From Lactobacillus sp. CBA3606 (GTDB taxonomy: Bacteria > Bacillota > Bacilli > Lactobacillales > Lactobacillaceae): a stretch of DNA of 64,000 nt. How positions within the stretch are numbered: the stretch's first letter is position 1; each line of letters starts with the position of its first letter. The translations under genes were made by a program, and so were the position numbers. The notes under the pieces were generated by a model. The model did no database searches. It saw nothing but the letters and a program-made list of their open reading frames with translations, and was not told where the DNA came from. Shown here in pieces: positions 41,425 through 50,893 of the stretch. Location of the stretch: the NCBI RefSeq assembly GCF_002970935.1, contig NZ_CP027194.1:2232001-2296000 (forward strand), given 5' to 3'.

Positions 41425-42411
41425 ATGCTTAACTCAACAGCACTTTTACAAGCGTTATTAGAACGAGCGCCCAAATATTATTCAGGCGATCAATTGGCCC
41501 AACAGTTCGGGGTTAGTCGCACCGCGATTTGGAAAGCAATCCAAGGGTTACAGGCGGCCGGTTATTCATTTGAAAGTCGCCATGGGCGTGGCTATCGGTA
41601 TGTGCCGAATAACCAATTAAGTGCGCCCGTTATTGCCGCGGGATTACAGCTGGCGGTACTGCCGAAAATCCAAGTTTTGCCAACCGTTGATTCGACGAAT
41701 GCGTATCTAAAACGCTTAACGACTAAGCAAACGTTTACGCAACCAATTGTCGTGGTGGCAGATACCCAAACGGCTGGCTATGGCCGATTAGGGCGTGACT
41801 TTTATTCGCCTAAATCAACTGGAATTTATTTAAGTATCGGCTTACCCATTACGCCGACGACCCCATTGGATCCAGGCTTGTTGACAACTAGTACCGCCGT
41901 TGCCGTTGCTAAAACGTTAACGGCTTTATTGCCAGTCAAAGTTGCCCTAAAATGGGTCAATGATGTGCTAGTTGATCAGCATAAGGCGGTGGGGATTTTA
42001 TCAGAAGCCGTTACTGATTTGGAAACAGGACATATTTCGACGGTGATTGTGGGAATCGGGATTAATTTAACGACACGGGCCTTTCCTGATGACCTGCAAG
42101 CTAAGGCTGGAGCTGTCACACAGCAGACGACCGTCACCCGTAACCAGATTATCAGTGCGCTGCTTAATCAATTCTTTACAGGCTATCAAACCTATCAGAC
42201 GGGAGATTTCATGGCTGATTATCGGCAATTATCAATGGTAATTGGACAACAAGTTGAGTTAACAAGTGGTCAAAAAAGAATTACAGGTTTAGTAAAAGAC
42301 ATTGATTCAACCGGGGCCTTGGTTGTACAATTGCCGTCAGGTGATAGCCAACGACTAAGTTCTGGTGAGATTACGAAGGTCACAGTATTGACGGGGGACT
42401 ATCATGGTTAA
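41425..42411 (+). CDS. birA: Bifunctional biotin--[acetyl-CoA-carboxylase] ligase / biotin operon repressor
   Basis: A 328-residue class II BirA. The N-terminal winged helix (SGDQLAQQFGVSRTAIWKAI, then HGRGYRY) is followed by the ligase core with TQTAGYGRLGRDFYSPKSTG, LKWVNDVLVDQHKAVGIL and the C-terminal SH3-like domain. It biotinylates carboxyl carrier proteins and can repress biotin uptake genes. The bioY gene starts inside its last codons (8-base overlap), so ligase and transporter are translationally coupled. Confidence 0.95.
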   Translation: MLNSTALLQALLERAPKYYSGDQLAQQFGVSRTAIWKAIQGLQAAGYSFESRHGRGYRYVPNNQLSAPVIAAGLQLAVLPKIQVLPTVDSTNAYLKRLTTKQTFTQPIVVVADTQTAGYGRLGRDFYSPKSTGIYLSIGLPITPTTPLDPGLLTTSTAVAVAKTLTALLPVKVALKWVNDVLVDQHKAVGILSEAVTDLETGHISTVIVGIGINLTTRAFPDDLQAKAGAVTQQTTVTRNQIISALLNQFFTGYQTYQTGDFMADYRQLSMVIGQQVELTSGQKRITGLVKDIDSTGALVVQLPSGDSQRLSSGEITKVTVLTGDYHG

Positions 42412-42949
42412 AAAACAGACTTTGAGTCAATTAATTATCGCCGCAGAATTAGCGGTTGGGCTAGCACTTTGTTCGAAAATAACGATTCCATTGGGTTTGA
42501 TTCCGTTGACGGGTCAGACTTTAGCGGTGGGTCTAATTGCCAGTATCGTGCCGATTGCGACTGGCACGTGGACGATTGCTATTTATTTATTGCTAGGCTT
42601 AATCGGCTTACCAGTTTTTGCTGGTAATACCGCGGGTTTAGCGGCGTTATTTGGGCCAACCGGCGGTTACCTGTGGGGATTTTTCTTATATGTCTGGTTA
42701 GTAGGGGCCTTTTGTAAGGTATTCAAACCAACGTTAGCTTTAATTATTGGCAATATCGTCGGTGCAATCGTCCAACTATTTGCAGGGGCCTACTGGTTGG
42801 TTTTAACTGCGAATTTAACTTGGACAGCAGCGATGAGTAGTGGTGTCATGCCCTTTTTAATCCCCGCATTAATCAAGCTGGTATTGGTTGTCATTGTGGC
42901 GAAGGCCATTTTACGACGCTTGCCAACGCGCTTCGGATTCAGAAATTAA
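42404..42949 (+). CDS. bioY: Biotin transporter BioY
   Basis: A 181-residue integral membrane S component with about six helices, of the BioY family. It takes up biotin alone or with an energy-coupling factor. Family motifs: GQTLAVGLIA near residue 38, YLLLGLIGLPVFAG and FGPTGGYLWGFF. It overlaps birA by 8 bases; no bioM/bioN genes are present, so the ECF module would be shared. Biotin auxotrophy is a reasonable inference because synthesis genes are absent here. Confidence 0.94.
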   Translation: MVKKQTLSQLIIAAELAVGLALCSKITIPLGLIPLTGQTLAVGLIASIVPIATGTWTIAIYLLLGLIGLPVFAGNTAGLAALFGPTGGYLWGFFLYVWLVGAFCKVFKPTLALIIGNIVGAIVQLFAGAYWLVLTANLTWTAAMSSGVMPFLIPALIKLVLVVIVAKAILRRLPTRFGFRN

Positions 42950-43125
42950 GTAAATTTGGTTATAAATGGTACTTGTTAGGTTTAATGAATAAAGTGGTTA
43001 ATAAAAATAACTAAAGAAATCGAGTTATTGCTGGTCAAGTGGGCGGTCGGCATATTATAGTAGAGGTACTGGTATAATGAATGCGAGTATTGACTACTTA
43101 GCAACAATTCAAGGGGTAATGGGAA

Positions 43126-45102
43126 ATGAAGGAAAATTTGCAGGGCGTGAACCTGAGTCGCGCGATGGGGAAGATGAATCAACACACAATGCATCCACGT
43201 CGATATATTACCGGCTTTGATGGCATTCGAACAATTGCAGTTTTAGGTGTGATTATTTACCATTTAATGCCGGCATCGCTACAAGGCGGTTATTTGGGGG
43301 TCCCGATTTTCTTTGTCGTTTCGGGTTATTTAATTACAGATATTTTATTACAAGAATGGACTAGCAAGGGTAGCATCGGGCTATGGCAATTTTATGGTCG
43401 CCGGTTACGGCGTTTATATCCAGCGTTAGTGACGATGTTACTAGCGACGACGACGTACATTACCTTGTTTCAACGGTCGTTGTTAACGAATATTCGGGCG
43501 ACTGTCATGACGAACCTGTTATATGTCTATAATTGGTTTGAAATTGGGCACGGACAAAGTTATTTTGACCGGTTCAATGGTGAATCACCGTTTACCCATT
43601 TATGGTCGCTTTCCATTGAAGGGCAATATTACTTACTATGGCCTTTAATTGTCATTGGGCTAATGTTGATTTTGAAAAAGCGTGCGCATATTTTCTGGCT
43701 CATGATGGGCGCTGCACTAGTCTCAGCATTGGCAATGGCCCTCTTGTATGATCCAGCTAATACGAACCGGGTTTATTACGGGACGGATACGCGGATGTTT
43801 GCCATTCTAATTGGGTCCGGTTTAGCCTTTATCTGGCCTTCACGAGAATTGCCACGAGAAGTTGCATTCAGTAATCAGGTCACCCTAGATGTTTTGGGGG
43901 GCGGGTCATTGCTTGCTTTGATTGTGATGTTCTTTAACTTATCGGGGCAAGCTGCTTTCACTTATCGCGGTGGCATGTTACTTTTCACGGTCCTTTCCGG
44001 CGTCTTGGTTGCGACGGTCGCCCACCCGGCGAGTCATATGAACCGGTTATTGACTAATCCTGTCTTCACGTATATTGGTCAACGGAGTTATGGCATCTAT
44101 CTGTATCAATTTCCAGTCATGATTTTCTACGAAACTAAAGTTAAAAATATTGGTAACCATCCGTTATGGCATAGCTTGGTGGAAGTTGCGCTAATCTTGT
44201 TAGTTACGGAATTAAGTTATCGTTTTATTGAGAATCCGATGCGGCATTATAACTATGGTCAGATCTTTACCCACTTGTTTAAGAAGCCCGCTTTTAATCG
44301 GGTTACTGGGACGATTGCGAGCTTAGCGGCGATCTTCTTCGTGATTACGGCGGTTGGATTTGTGCAACAGCCAGGTAAAGCCTCAAGTGTCCAAAAAACG
44401 GCGTTACAAAAGACCATTACGGCCAACTCTAAGTCAGTTAAGGCGAAAAATGCAGCGGCCTTGAAACGCCAAAAAGCCGCTGCCGCTAAAGCTTCTTCAC
44501 AATCCAAACAATTGGCAGCTGATAAGCTGAAGACTAAGCAAGCTTATGAAAAGTTATCTGAAGGACAGAAAAAAGTCGCTTCAGATTATGATTTGAAGCC
44601 ACAAGTTGTGCTAGCGATGAATGCGACGGATTTGACCGCAGTTGGGGATTCAGTCTTGTTAGATGTTTCACCGGATTTACAACAAGTTATTCCGGGGACT
44701 ATCGTTCAAGGTAAAGTGGGTCGTCAAGTTGCGGATGTTCCTGGCATTGTCGCCGCCTTAAAGGCGCAAGGCCAGCTGGCCCGTAATGTGCTAGTTAACA
44801 TTGGCACCAATGGGGCAATTACGTCGGCGCAAGCGGAACAGGTCGTCAATACGATTGGTGCCGATCATCAGATCTTTTGGGTGACGGCGCATGTGCCAAC
44901 TCAAAGTTGGCAAAATCAAGTCAATAACCAGATTGCCAAGACTGCTAAGCAGCATGCTAATGTGCATGTGATTGATTGGTATCAAGCGGCGTTGAATCAA
45001 TCCAGTTGGTTCGGGAGTGACAATGTGCACCCTAATCCGACAGGAAATCGGCATTTAACGGCCTTGATTGCAAATCGAATTGCCGAAGTGAACAAAAATT
45101 AA
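43126..45102 (+). CDS. OatA-like acyltransferase with SGNH domain
   Basis: A 658-residue protein like peptidoglycan O-acetyltransferase OatA. An N-terminal acyltransferase-3 membrane domain (about residues 27-425, around eleven helices, RYITGFDGIRTIAVLGVIIY) is followed by a Lys/Ala-rich likely coiled-coil linker at 430-490. An extracellular SGNH esterase domain then has GDSVLLD (Ser), a block with NIGTNGA and the DNVHPN Asp-His pair. It transfers acetyl groups to MurNAc or GlcNAc of the wall. The ATG at 43126 follows AAGGGG; ATG 43174 is possible. A -10 TATAAT lies at about 43073. Confidence 0.9.
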   Translation: MKENLQGVNLSRAMGKMNQHTMHPRRYITGFDGIRTIAVLGVIIYHLMPASLQGGYLGVPIFFVVSGYLITDILLQEWTSKGSIGLWQFYGRRLRRLYPALVTMLLATTTYITLFQRSLLTNIRATVMTNLLYVYNWFEIGHGQSYFDRFNGESPFTHLWSLSIEGQYYLLWPLIVIGLMLILKKRAHIFWLMMGAALVSALAMALLYDPANTNRVYYGTDTRMFAILIGSGLAFIWPSRELPREVAFSNQVTLDVLGGGSLLALIVMFFNLSGQAAFTYRGGMLLFTVLSGVLVATVAHPASHMNRLLTNPVFTYIGQRSYGIYLYQFPVMIFYETKVKNIGNHPLWHSLVEVALILLVTELSYRFIENPMRHYNYGQIFTHLFKKPAFNRVTGTIASLAAIFFVITAVGFVQQPGKASSVQKTALQKTITANSKSVKAKNAAALKRQKAAAAKASSQSKQLAADKLKTKQAYEKLSEGQKKVASDYDLKPQVVLAMNATDLTAVGDSVLLDVSPDLQQVIPGTIVQGKVGRQVADVPGIVAALKAQGQLARNVLVNIGTNGAITSAQAEQVVNTIGADHQIFWVTAHVPTQSWQNQVNNQIAKTAKQHANVHVIDWYQAALNQSSWFGSDNVHPNPTGNRHLTALIANRIAEVNKN

Positions 45103-45111
45103 ATAAGACAC

Positions 45112-45161
45112 AAAAGCAGTTTTAAGTCACCGTGGTAAACGGCACTTAAAACTGCTTTTTT
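45112..45161. terminator. Bidirectional terminator between oatA-like gene and polysaccharide operon
   Basis: AAAAGCAGTTTTAAGT (45112-45127) / ACTTAAAACTGCTTTT (45144-45159) between convergent genes, with T residues on the plus strand. Confidence 0.9.
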
Positions 45162-45170
45162 AGGTTGACC

Positions 45171-47030
45171 TTAATGTATGACTTGTTGAGCGCTGAGCTT
45201 TTGCAACCGGTGCGCATGAATCCGATAAAAGCCGGTTCGAATGGTTTGATGATAACTTTTATGGATTCCCAGGGTAAAACTTTGATCATATTTAGGAATG
45301 GCAACATAATCATACTGACTGAGATTTTGTTTGAAGGCGGTGCGTGACTTGCTAAAAACGGCTTGCCCCGTCGCATTGCTTGTGAAAAAGTAGTAATTTG
45401 CTAAGTAACCAGCGTAATAAGTCGTTACTTCAACTTTTTGTGGATCGACAATCAACAGCTTAGTTTTATTCAAATGGGTCCATGGCTGTGCAATCTTAGT
45501 TAACTTGACCGGCAGGGTGCGGCGATTATAGTGGTTCGTAAAATTTGTACCGTTAATTTCAGAATACATCATAATCACTGCAAAAAATAGCATTAAAAAA
45601 GTCGTTAACTGATAGGTGGTTTTGGTGATGATTGAGCGAAAGGCTTCAGGACTGCGATGCGCAAAGTCCTGTTCGTAGAAGGTTTCGTCCATCACGCGTA
45701 CCAGCCAAATGGCCCCAATCAGCAGGTTCAGGACAACGACAGTTGACATGTAGCGTTCAAAGCCGTCCAGCGTGATTGCTTCAGCATAGGGCATCGAAAA
45801 GACGTACATGCCAAGTAAGCTAAAGTAATACAGTAAACTAATCAGATCTAACCAGCCTAAGTGTTTGAATAGGTTATTAGGATGATGACAGCCATACTTG
45901 ATAATGGCCCAAGCCCCAATTAAGAGTAAATTCAAACCGAGCAAGCCCTGCGTGGATAAAGACCCCAGATTAAAGATTTGGTGAACAAATTGCTGCCCAA
46001 TCTTTAAAAATCCTTGCCAACCATCTTGAGATAATTGACTTTGATAAGCCTGGGCACTAATTTCGTGTTTGGAATTAGTAAAGGTGAGATGCACGTGGAT
46101 TTCCCACCAGATAAAAGGTAAGGCAGCAACTAAGATCGTTCCTAAAAAGGTAGCACTGAGCTTGATTGTTCGTTTGAACCATGGTCCGGCGGGTGTTTGG
46201 GTGAATAAGGTGTATAAATAGTATCCGGCAATCAGCGCGACAAAGAAGGCGGCTGAATTTTTGACGAGTAGGAGACTGCCACTGAACAAGGCAACATGGG
46301 CAGCCTGTATCCGTGGCCGGTTACGATAAATAAAGATTCCCACCAAGGCAGCCATAGTGAGAATTGCCAAGACGTAATCAACTAATAAGTTATTTAAGCG
46401 AATGTTGATATTAAAAACGTATGAGATGGCGATGGCGAGACACAGCAACATCGAATTTAACCCCCGGGTGCGATCGCGTAATGTGGCAAAAATAGCATAG
46501 CTCGCCGCCCAAATTAGTCCAAACTGGGCCACTAACATGGTCCCCGCATTGAAGCCAACGAACGTGACGAATTGGGTGATAAACAGGGCCGTAGCAGGGG
46601 GATAGGACGTAAATGAAATAATGGCGTCATGAGCCCCAGGTAAATGCCCTGTATAGGTTAGAAACTTAACAATGGTGGCCCAGTGTGAAAAATTATCGTA
46701 ATGAATTAATGGGCTGTGAATCAGCACACTTGCCATGGCGAGACCCAGGACGATCATCCAACCATCAAAAAGGTGCCAGCCTTCATACTTAAAGGCGAGC
46801 TTACCAAAATAGCCCAAACTGAGGCGGAGGATTAATAAGATGACACCGAAACTGGTGACCAGCCAGATACCAAGGCGTAACCAGCCTAACATGGCAAAGC
46901 CAAAGAGGAGCATGATTTGGACTAAAATGCCCGTAATCCAAGTTAGATAGGGATTGACATGAAGCCAACGCATGGCACTACTGTAGCCAATTAAAGCTAA
47001 ACTAAAAAAGATAAATCCGATTATTGCCAA
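45171..47030 (-). CDS. Polytopic membrane protein, putative GT-C-like glycosyltransferase (paralogue 2)
   Basis: A 619-residue membrane protein with about 12 helices and a C-terminal extracytoplasmic segment of about 110 residues. The stretch HYDNFSHWATIVKFLTYTGH followed by SYPPATALF suggests a GT-C lipid-linked sugar transferase: an acidic residue in the first loop and a PP motif. This is inference, not a clear family match. It is strongly similar to the upstream gene (614 residues) and ends the four-gene operon. It starts with TTG. With the GtrB-GtrA fusion it could transfer a lipid-borne sugar to a surface polymer. Confidence 0.6.
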   Translation of the reverse strand: MAIIGFIFFSLALIGYSSAMRWLHVNPYLTWITGILVQIMLLFGFAMLGWLRLGIWLVTSFGVILLILRLSLGYFGKLAFKYEGWHLFDGWMIVLGLAMASVLIHSPLIHYDNFSHWATIVKFLTYTGHLPGAHDAIISFTSYPPATALFITQFVTFVGFNAGTMLVAQFGLIWAASYAIFATLRDRTRGLNSMLLCLAIAISYVFNINIRLNNLLVDYVLAILTMAALVGIFIYRNRPRIQAAHVALFSGSLLLVKNSAAFFVALIAGYYLYTLFTQTPAGPWFKRTIKLSATFLGTILVAALPFIWWEIHVHLTFTNSKHEISAQAYQSQLSQDGWQGFLKIGQQFVHQIFNLGSLSTQGLLGLNLLLIGAWAIIKYGCHHPNNLFKHLGWLDLISLLYYFSLLGMYVFSMPYAEAITLDGFERYMSTVVVLNLLIGAIWLVRVMDETFYEQDFAHRSPEAFRSIITKTTYQLTTFLMLFFAVIMMYSEINGTNFTNHYNRRTLPVKLTKIAQPWTHLNKTKLLIVDPQKVEVTTYYAGYLANYYFFTSNATGQAVFSKSRTAFKQNLSQYDYVAIPKYDQSFTLGIHKSYHQTIRTGFYRIHAHRLQKLSAQQVIH

Positions 47031-47051
47031 CTTGATGCCTGCTTTCGTGAG

Positions 47052-48896
47052 TTAGTGGAGCCGCTTTAGCCCATGTGGCGTGATTTTAAATAGGCCGGTG
47101 ACAACGTGTTGATGATAGACTTTTTGCGTTAAAACGGTAAATGTCCGGTGGGTTTCAGGAATTGCCACGTAATCATAAGTTGCGAGCGTCTTTTTAAAAG
47201 CTTTGGGCGTCATCATAAAGTTTTCTTGGCCGATGGCTTGGTCGGTAAAGTAATAGTAGCGACCGACGTAGCCGGCGTAATAATCATTAACATCGACCGC
47301 TTCAGGGTCAACGATGAGAACTTTTTTATGATTTAAATGCGACCAAGGCTTCGAAATTCGTTGTATTTGTAGCGGTAACGTATTATGGTTCATTTTATTC
47401 GTGAATTTAGTCCCGGTGATTTCAGAATACATCATCGTAATGGCAAAAAAGCCGGTGACTAAAGTAGAGACTTGATACATATTTTTAGTGGCAGCGCTAC
47501 GAAAAGCTTGGGTATTGCGTTTTTGAAAGTTCTGTTCAAACAACGATTGATCAATCGCACGAACTAACGCAATCGCGGCAATGAACAAGTTTAAAATTAC
47601 AATACTTGCCATGTAACGTTCGAAACCATCCAATAAAATAGCTTCGGCATATGGCATTGATAAGATATACATTCCAAACAGGCTACCATAATAGGCGATA
47701 AAGACTAAGTCTAATAGGAGCACCATTCCCAGTAACTTATTAGGCCGGTGGGCACGTAGTCGGATAACAAACCAAGCAATGATTAAGACCACATTAATTA
47801 ATAAAATTCCCTTAGTGGATAATGAATTCAAGCTCAGAATCTGTTCTAAAAATTTATGACCAATTTTGAATAATGCTTGGTGACTTTCACCATTCAATTG
47901 CTTGGCATATGCTTGGGTACTGATTTGATGCTTGGAAACCGTAAAGGTGTGCTTCACGTGCCACTCCCACCACATAAATGGCAGAGCGGCAATCAGTAGG
48001 GTGCCAAGCAAACGGATGGGTGTTTCGATTAAACGCCGATACCAGTGACCTTGACTGTTAGTAATCAAGATATACAAGAAATAGATTCCAATCATCACAA
48101 CAAAGAAAGTTGCAGAGTTCTTTACTAGTAATAAAACTGCCACAAAGAGGGCGGTGTGTGCACAGAGCAACCGTGGTCGTTTGCGGTAAGCGAAGATGCC
48201 CACTAGAGCGGCGATGGTGATGATGGGTAGCACATAATCGACTAATAAGTTATTCAAGCGAATTGCCACGTTAAAGACGAAGGAAATAGCTAAAGTAAAA
48301 CATAAGGCAAAGCCCGTCAAAGCACGCGAACGATCGCGTAGCCCAGCAAAAATAGCATAGGCTGCGCCCCAAATTAAAATAAATTGACCTAATAACATGG
48401 TGCCGTCACTAAAACCAGCCCAGTGAACGAACTGAGTAATAAAAAGTGCTGTGGCAGGCGGATAAGAGGTGAATGAAATCAATTTATCCGCCGCTCCTGG
48501 AAGGTGACCAGTAAAGGTCATAAACTTGACCATGACTGCCCAATGTGAAAAATTATCATAATGAACTAGAGGACTGTTTAAGAGCACCTGACCAGTGGCA
48601 AGACCTAAGCCAACCATCCAAAAGTCAAAGAGATGAATTCCTTCGAATTTAAGTCGGCCACGGTGCCAAAAACTCAGGCCAAACCATAGGATCAATAAGC
48701 CGATACCAAAATAAGTGACTAATTGAATTCCTAAATTCAAATTACCGGTCATCGCAAATATATAGAGCATTAAAATTTGGACAAGCATGGCGGTAATCCA
48801 AGCTAAGTATGGTGACACGCCCATTCGGCGCAGTGTGCCATTGTAACCAAGTAATCCTAAAAAGTATAAAAATACACCGATTAAAGCCTTAATCAA
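47052..48896 (-). CDS. Polytopic membrane protein, putative GT-C-like glycosyltransferase (paralogue 1)
   Basis: A 614-residue membrane protein paralogous to the next gene. It shares HYDNFSHWAVMVKFMTFTGH, SYPPATALFITQF and the conserved C-terminal DYVAIPETHRTFTV region. About 12 membrane helices are predicted, with external tail residues 490-614. It starts with TTG behind a perfect AGGAGG. Spacing of 11 bases after the BcsA-like gene and 21 bases before its paralogue indicates one transcript. Function as an extracytoplasmic glycosyltransferase is inferred from context and topology. The duplication may serve two linkages or two acceptor sugars. Confidence 0.6.
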   Translation of the reverse strand: MIKALIGVFLYFLGLLGYNGTLRRMGVSPYLAWITAMLVQILMLYIFAMTGNLNLGIQLVTYFGIGLLILWFGLSFWHRGRLKFEGIHLFDFWMVGLGLATGQVLLNSPLVHYDNFSHWAVMVKFMTFTGHLPGAADKLISFTSYPPATALFITQFVHWAGFSDGTMLLGQFILIWGAAYAIFAGLRDRSRALTGFALCFTLAISFVFNVAIRLNNLLVDYVLPIITIAALVGIFAYRKRPRLLCAHTALFVAVLLLVKNSATFFVVMIGIYFLYILITNSQGHWYRRLIETPIRLLGTLLIAALPFMWWEWHVKHTFTVSKHQISTQAYAKQLNGESHQALFKIGHKFLEQILSLNSLSTKGILLINVVLIIAWFVIRLRAHRPNKLLGMVLLLDLVFIAYYGSLFGMYILSMPYAEAILLDGFERYMASIVILNLFIAAIALVRAIDQSLFEQNFQKRNTQAFRSAATKNMYQVSTLVTGFFAITMMYSEITGTKFTNKMNHNTLPLQIQRISKPWSHLNHKKVLIVDPEAVDVNDYYAGYVGRYYYFTDQAIGQENFMMTPKAFKKTLATYDYVAIPETHRTFTVLTQKVYHQHVVTGLFKITPHGLKRLH

Positions 48897-48907
48897 AGCG
48901 GTTCCTC

Positions 48908-50893
48908 CTAGAAACGATTGAAACGACGACTGAGATCACGTTCGAATGTCTTTGCCCGAACAATTAAATTCATATAAAGCTCATCGAACGGGGTTACCCA
49001 TGTATTTTGAACACTGGGGAGTGTTGTATTCGCACCGTCATAAATGAGTTGCAGGAAATGATCACGATTAGCATCGGCTGCAACCTGTACTTGCGTACTA
49101 TAGATGGTGGTATTGCCATGTTGACTAATCCGAGCAACTTTACCACTCAGCTGGACGTCAAAATCTTGATGTTTGATTTTTAAGTTAATGGTGTCACCCT
49201 CAGCAATGTCATCGGCAGCGCCGTCATCAATGGTAAAAGCAACGCCCCCTTCAGAGACATCTTCAGTTGTGATGGCATGCCAAGCGCCTTTAACTGCTTG
49301 GACTTGACCCGTTACTTGGCGGATAAAACGTTCATTCTTACGATAGACTGGTCGGCCCATTGAGATGAAGAGACACATACTTAAATTAATAAAATGCATG
49401 AGTAACCAGAAGGTGATGACACTCCCGACCAGAATTTCAGAACCGTATTTACCATAATTAAACTTGATAATGGCAATCAACGTGATACTCCATAAAAATA
49501 AGTATGGCAAAATATAAAGTTTATCTTTAATGGAATAAGTGACATTTTTTGAAGTTACCTTAAACTTTTTGGCTTTGATACCAAGTGTTTCCAAAATAAC
49601 TGGGATGAAGAGATAGGGGGCAAAGAAGGTTTCCTGGACTTCACCCCAACGCTCATTACGGATTTTAGCAGTATCGCCCATTCCCGAAGTATCACCCATG
49701 ACATAGTGCAATAAAAAGTAACCAGGCGCCCAGATAATCATCAAAATCCAAAAATTAGCATTGACCACTTGAATTTTAAATAGTGCGTAGAGAATTGGCG
49801 CAATCATATAAATCATGCGGCGAAAGAAAGCCCACCAATAGAAATAAGTATTGATGAGAATCACGCGATTCATACCGGATAATTTAGGATTGGTAAAGAT
49901 GTGCAAGTTACGACAACTTTGCATGACACCTCGCGCCCAACGGGTACGCTGTTTAATGACCCCTTTAATATCGATGGGGGTAATACCGCTAGACTGTGGC
50001 ACCTTAGTGGCTAAACTAATATAGCCAGCCATATTCAACATTGTTCCTAATTCAAAGTCTTCTGTGATTGTATCAGTCGGGAAATCCCCAACTTCATCAA
50101 CGGCTTTACGCAAAAAGACGGCGTTTGATCCTGTAAAGAGGGCCCGTTTGTTCCCACCATTTAGTACGTTGATGTCGCGTGAAAAGAAATCTTGTTCATT
50201 AGGAATGACTTTTTCTGAAAATAAATTAAACTGGAAAATATCCGCATTATAAAAACTTTGCGGGGTTTGCACAAAGCCTAGCGGTTCAGTATGGTCCGGA
50301 TCGGCTTCAAGTTGTTTAAAATTTTCCGTAAACAATGGTACAATCGCATTTAAAAAACCAGAAAATGGAATCATATCCGTATCAAAAACCACAAATAAAG
50401 GAGACGTTAACTTTTCCAAAGTATGGTTGATGTTGCCAGATTTAGCTTGGTGATTGTTTTCCATACCGGAATAGCCGATGTGATAATGTGCTGCTAAGGC
50501 TTGAACCTCAGGACGATTGCCGTCATCAGAAACGACCACGTGGACTTTACTTTTATCGGGGTAATCAATAAAAGTGGCCGCATTGATCGTTTTTCGTAAT
50601 AAATCGACTTCTTCATTATGAGTGACGATAATAATATCGACATCTGGGAGTGGTTGTTCAGGATCATAGTCGGGAACTGTTAAGTGCCACTGGTTTTTAG
50701 TAGCGCGCATTCGAAAGAAGATTAAAATAAAGCCAGTTGTATTTGATAAAATCTCGCTCAAAACTAATAGCAGGGCAAAAACCAACGTGAATATTTGGGC
50801 GTGCCAAGGAATTGTAAAAAAGATACGCCAGAGTAAATAAACGATTGATAGCGCAATTGCTAGAAAATAAAGCAAACGGCGCTTATTTGACAT
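48908..50893 (-). CDS. BcsA-like processive glycosyltransferase with C-terminal PilZ domain
   Basis: A 661-residue membrane beta-glycosyltransferase (GT2) like cellulose synthase BcsA. Two N-terminal helices precede the cytosolic catalytic domain with VSDDG (residues 121-125), DTD (171-173), TED (277-279) and QRTRW (315-319), followed by about five helices. The C-terminal PilZ domain retains RKNER (518-522) and DVSEGG (545-550), the c-di-GMP-binding pattern RxxxR...DxSxxG. It likely polymerises and exports a beta-linked glycan when c-di-GMP binds. It overlaps the upstream gene by 11 bases. No bcsB is present. The polymer identity is unknown. Confidence 0.87.
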   Translation of the reverse strand: MSNKRRLLYFLAIALSIVYLLWRIFFTIPWHAQIFTLVFALLLVLSEILSNTTGFILIFFRMRATKNQWHLTVPDYDPEQPLPDVDIIIVTHNEEVDLLRKTINAATFIDYPDKSKVHVVVSDDGNRPEVQALAAHYHIGYSGMENNHQAKSGNINHTLEKLTSPLFVVFDTDMIPFSGFLNAIVPLFTENFKQLEADPDHTEPLGFVQTPQSFYNADIFQFNLFSEKVIPNEQDFFSRDINVLNGGNKRALFTGSNAVFLRKAVDEVGDFPTDTITEDFELGTMLNMAGYISLATKVPQSSGITPIDIKGVIKQRTRWARGVMQSCRNLHIFTNPKLSGMNRVILINTYFYWWAFFRRMIYMIAPILYALFKIQVVNANFWILMIIWAPGYFLLHYVMGDTSGMGDTAKIRNERWGEVQETFFAPYLFIPVILETLGIKAKKFKVTSKNVTYSIKDKLYILPYLFLWSITLIAIIKFNYGKYGSEILVGSVITFWLLMHFINLSMCLFISMGRPVYRKNERFIRQVTGQVQAVKGAWHAITTEDVSEGGVAFTIDDGAADDIAEGDTINLKIKHQDFDVQLSGKVARISQHGNTTIYSTQVQVAADANRDHFLQLIYDGANTTLPSVQNTWVTPFDELYMNLIVRAKTFERDLSRRFNRF

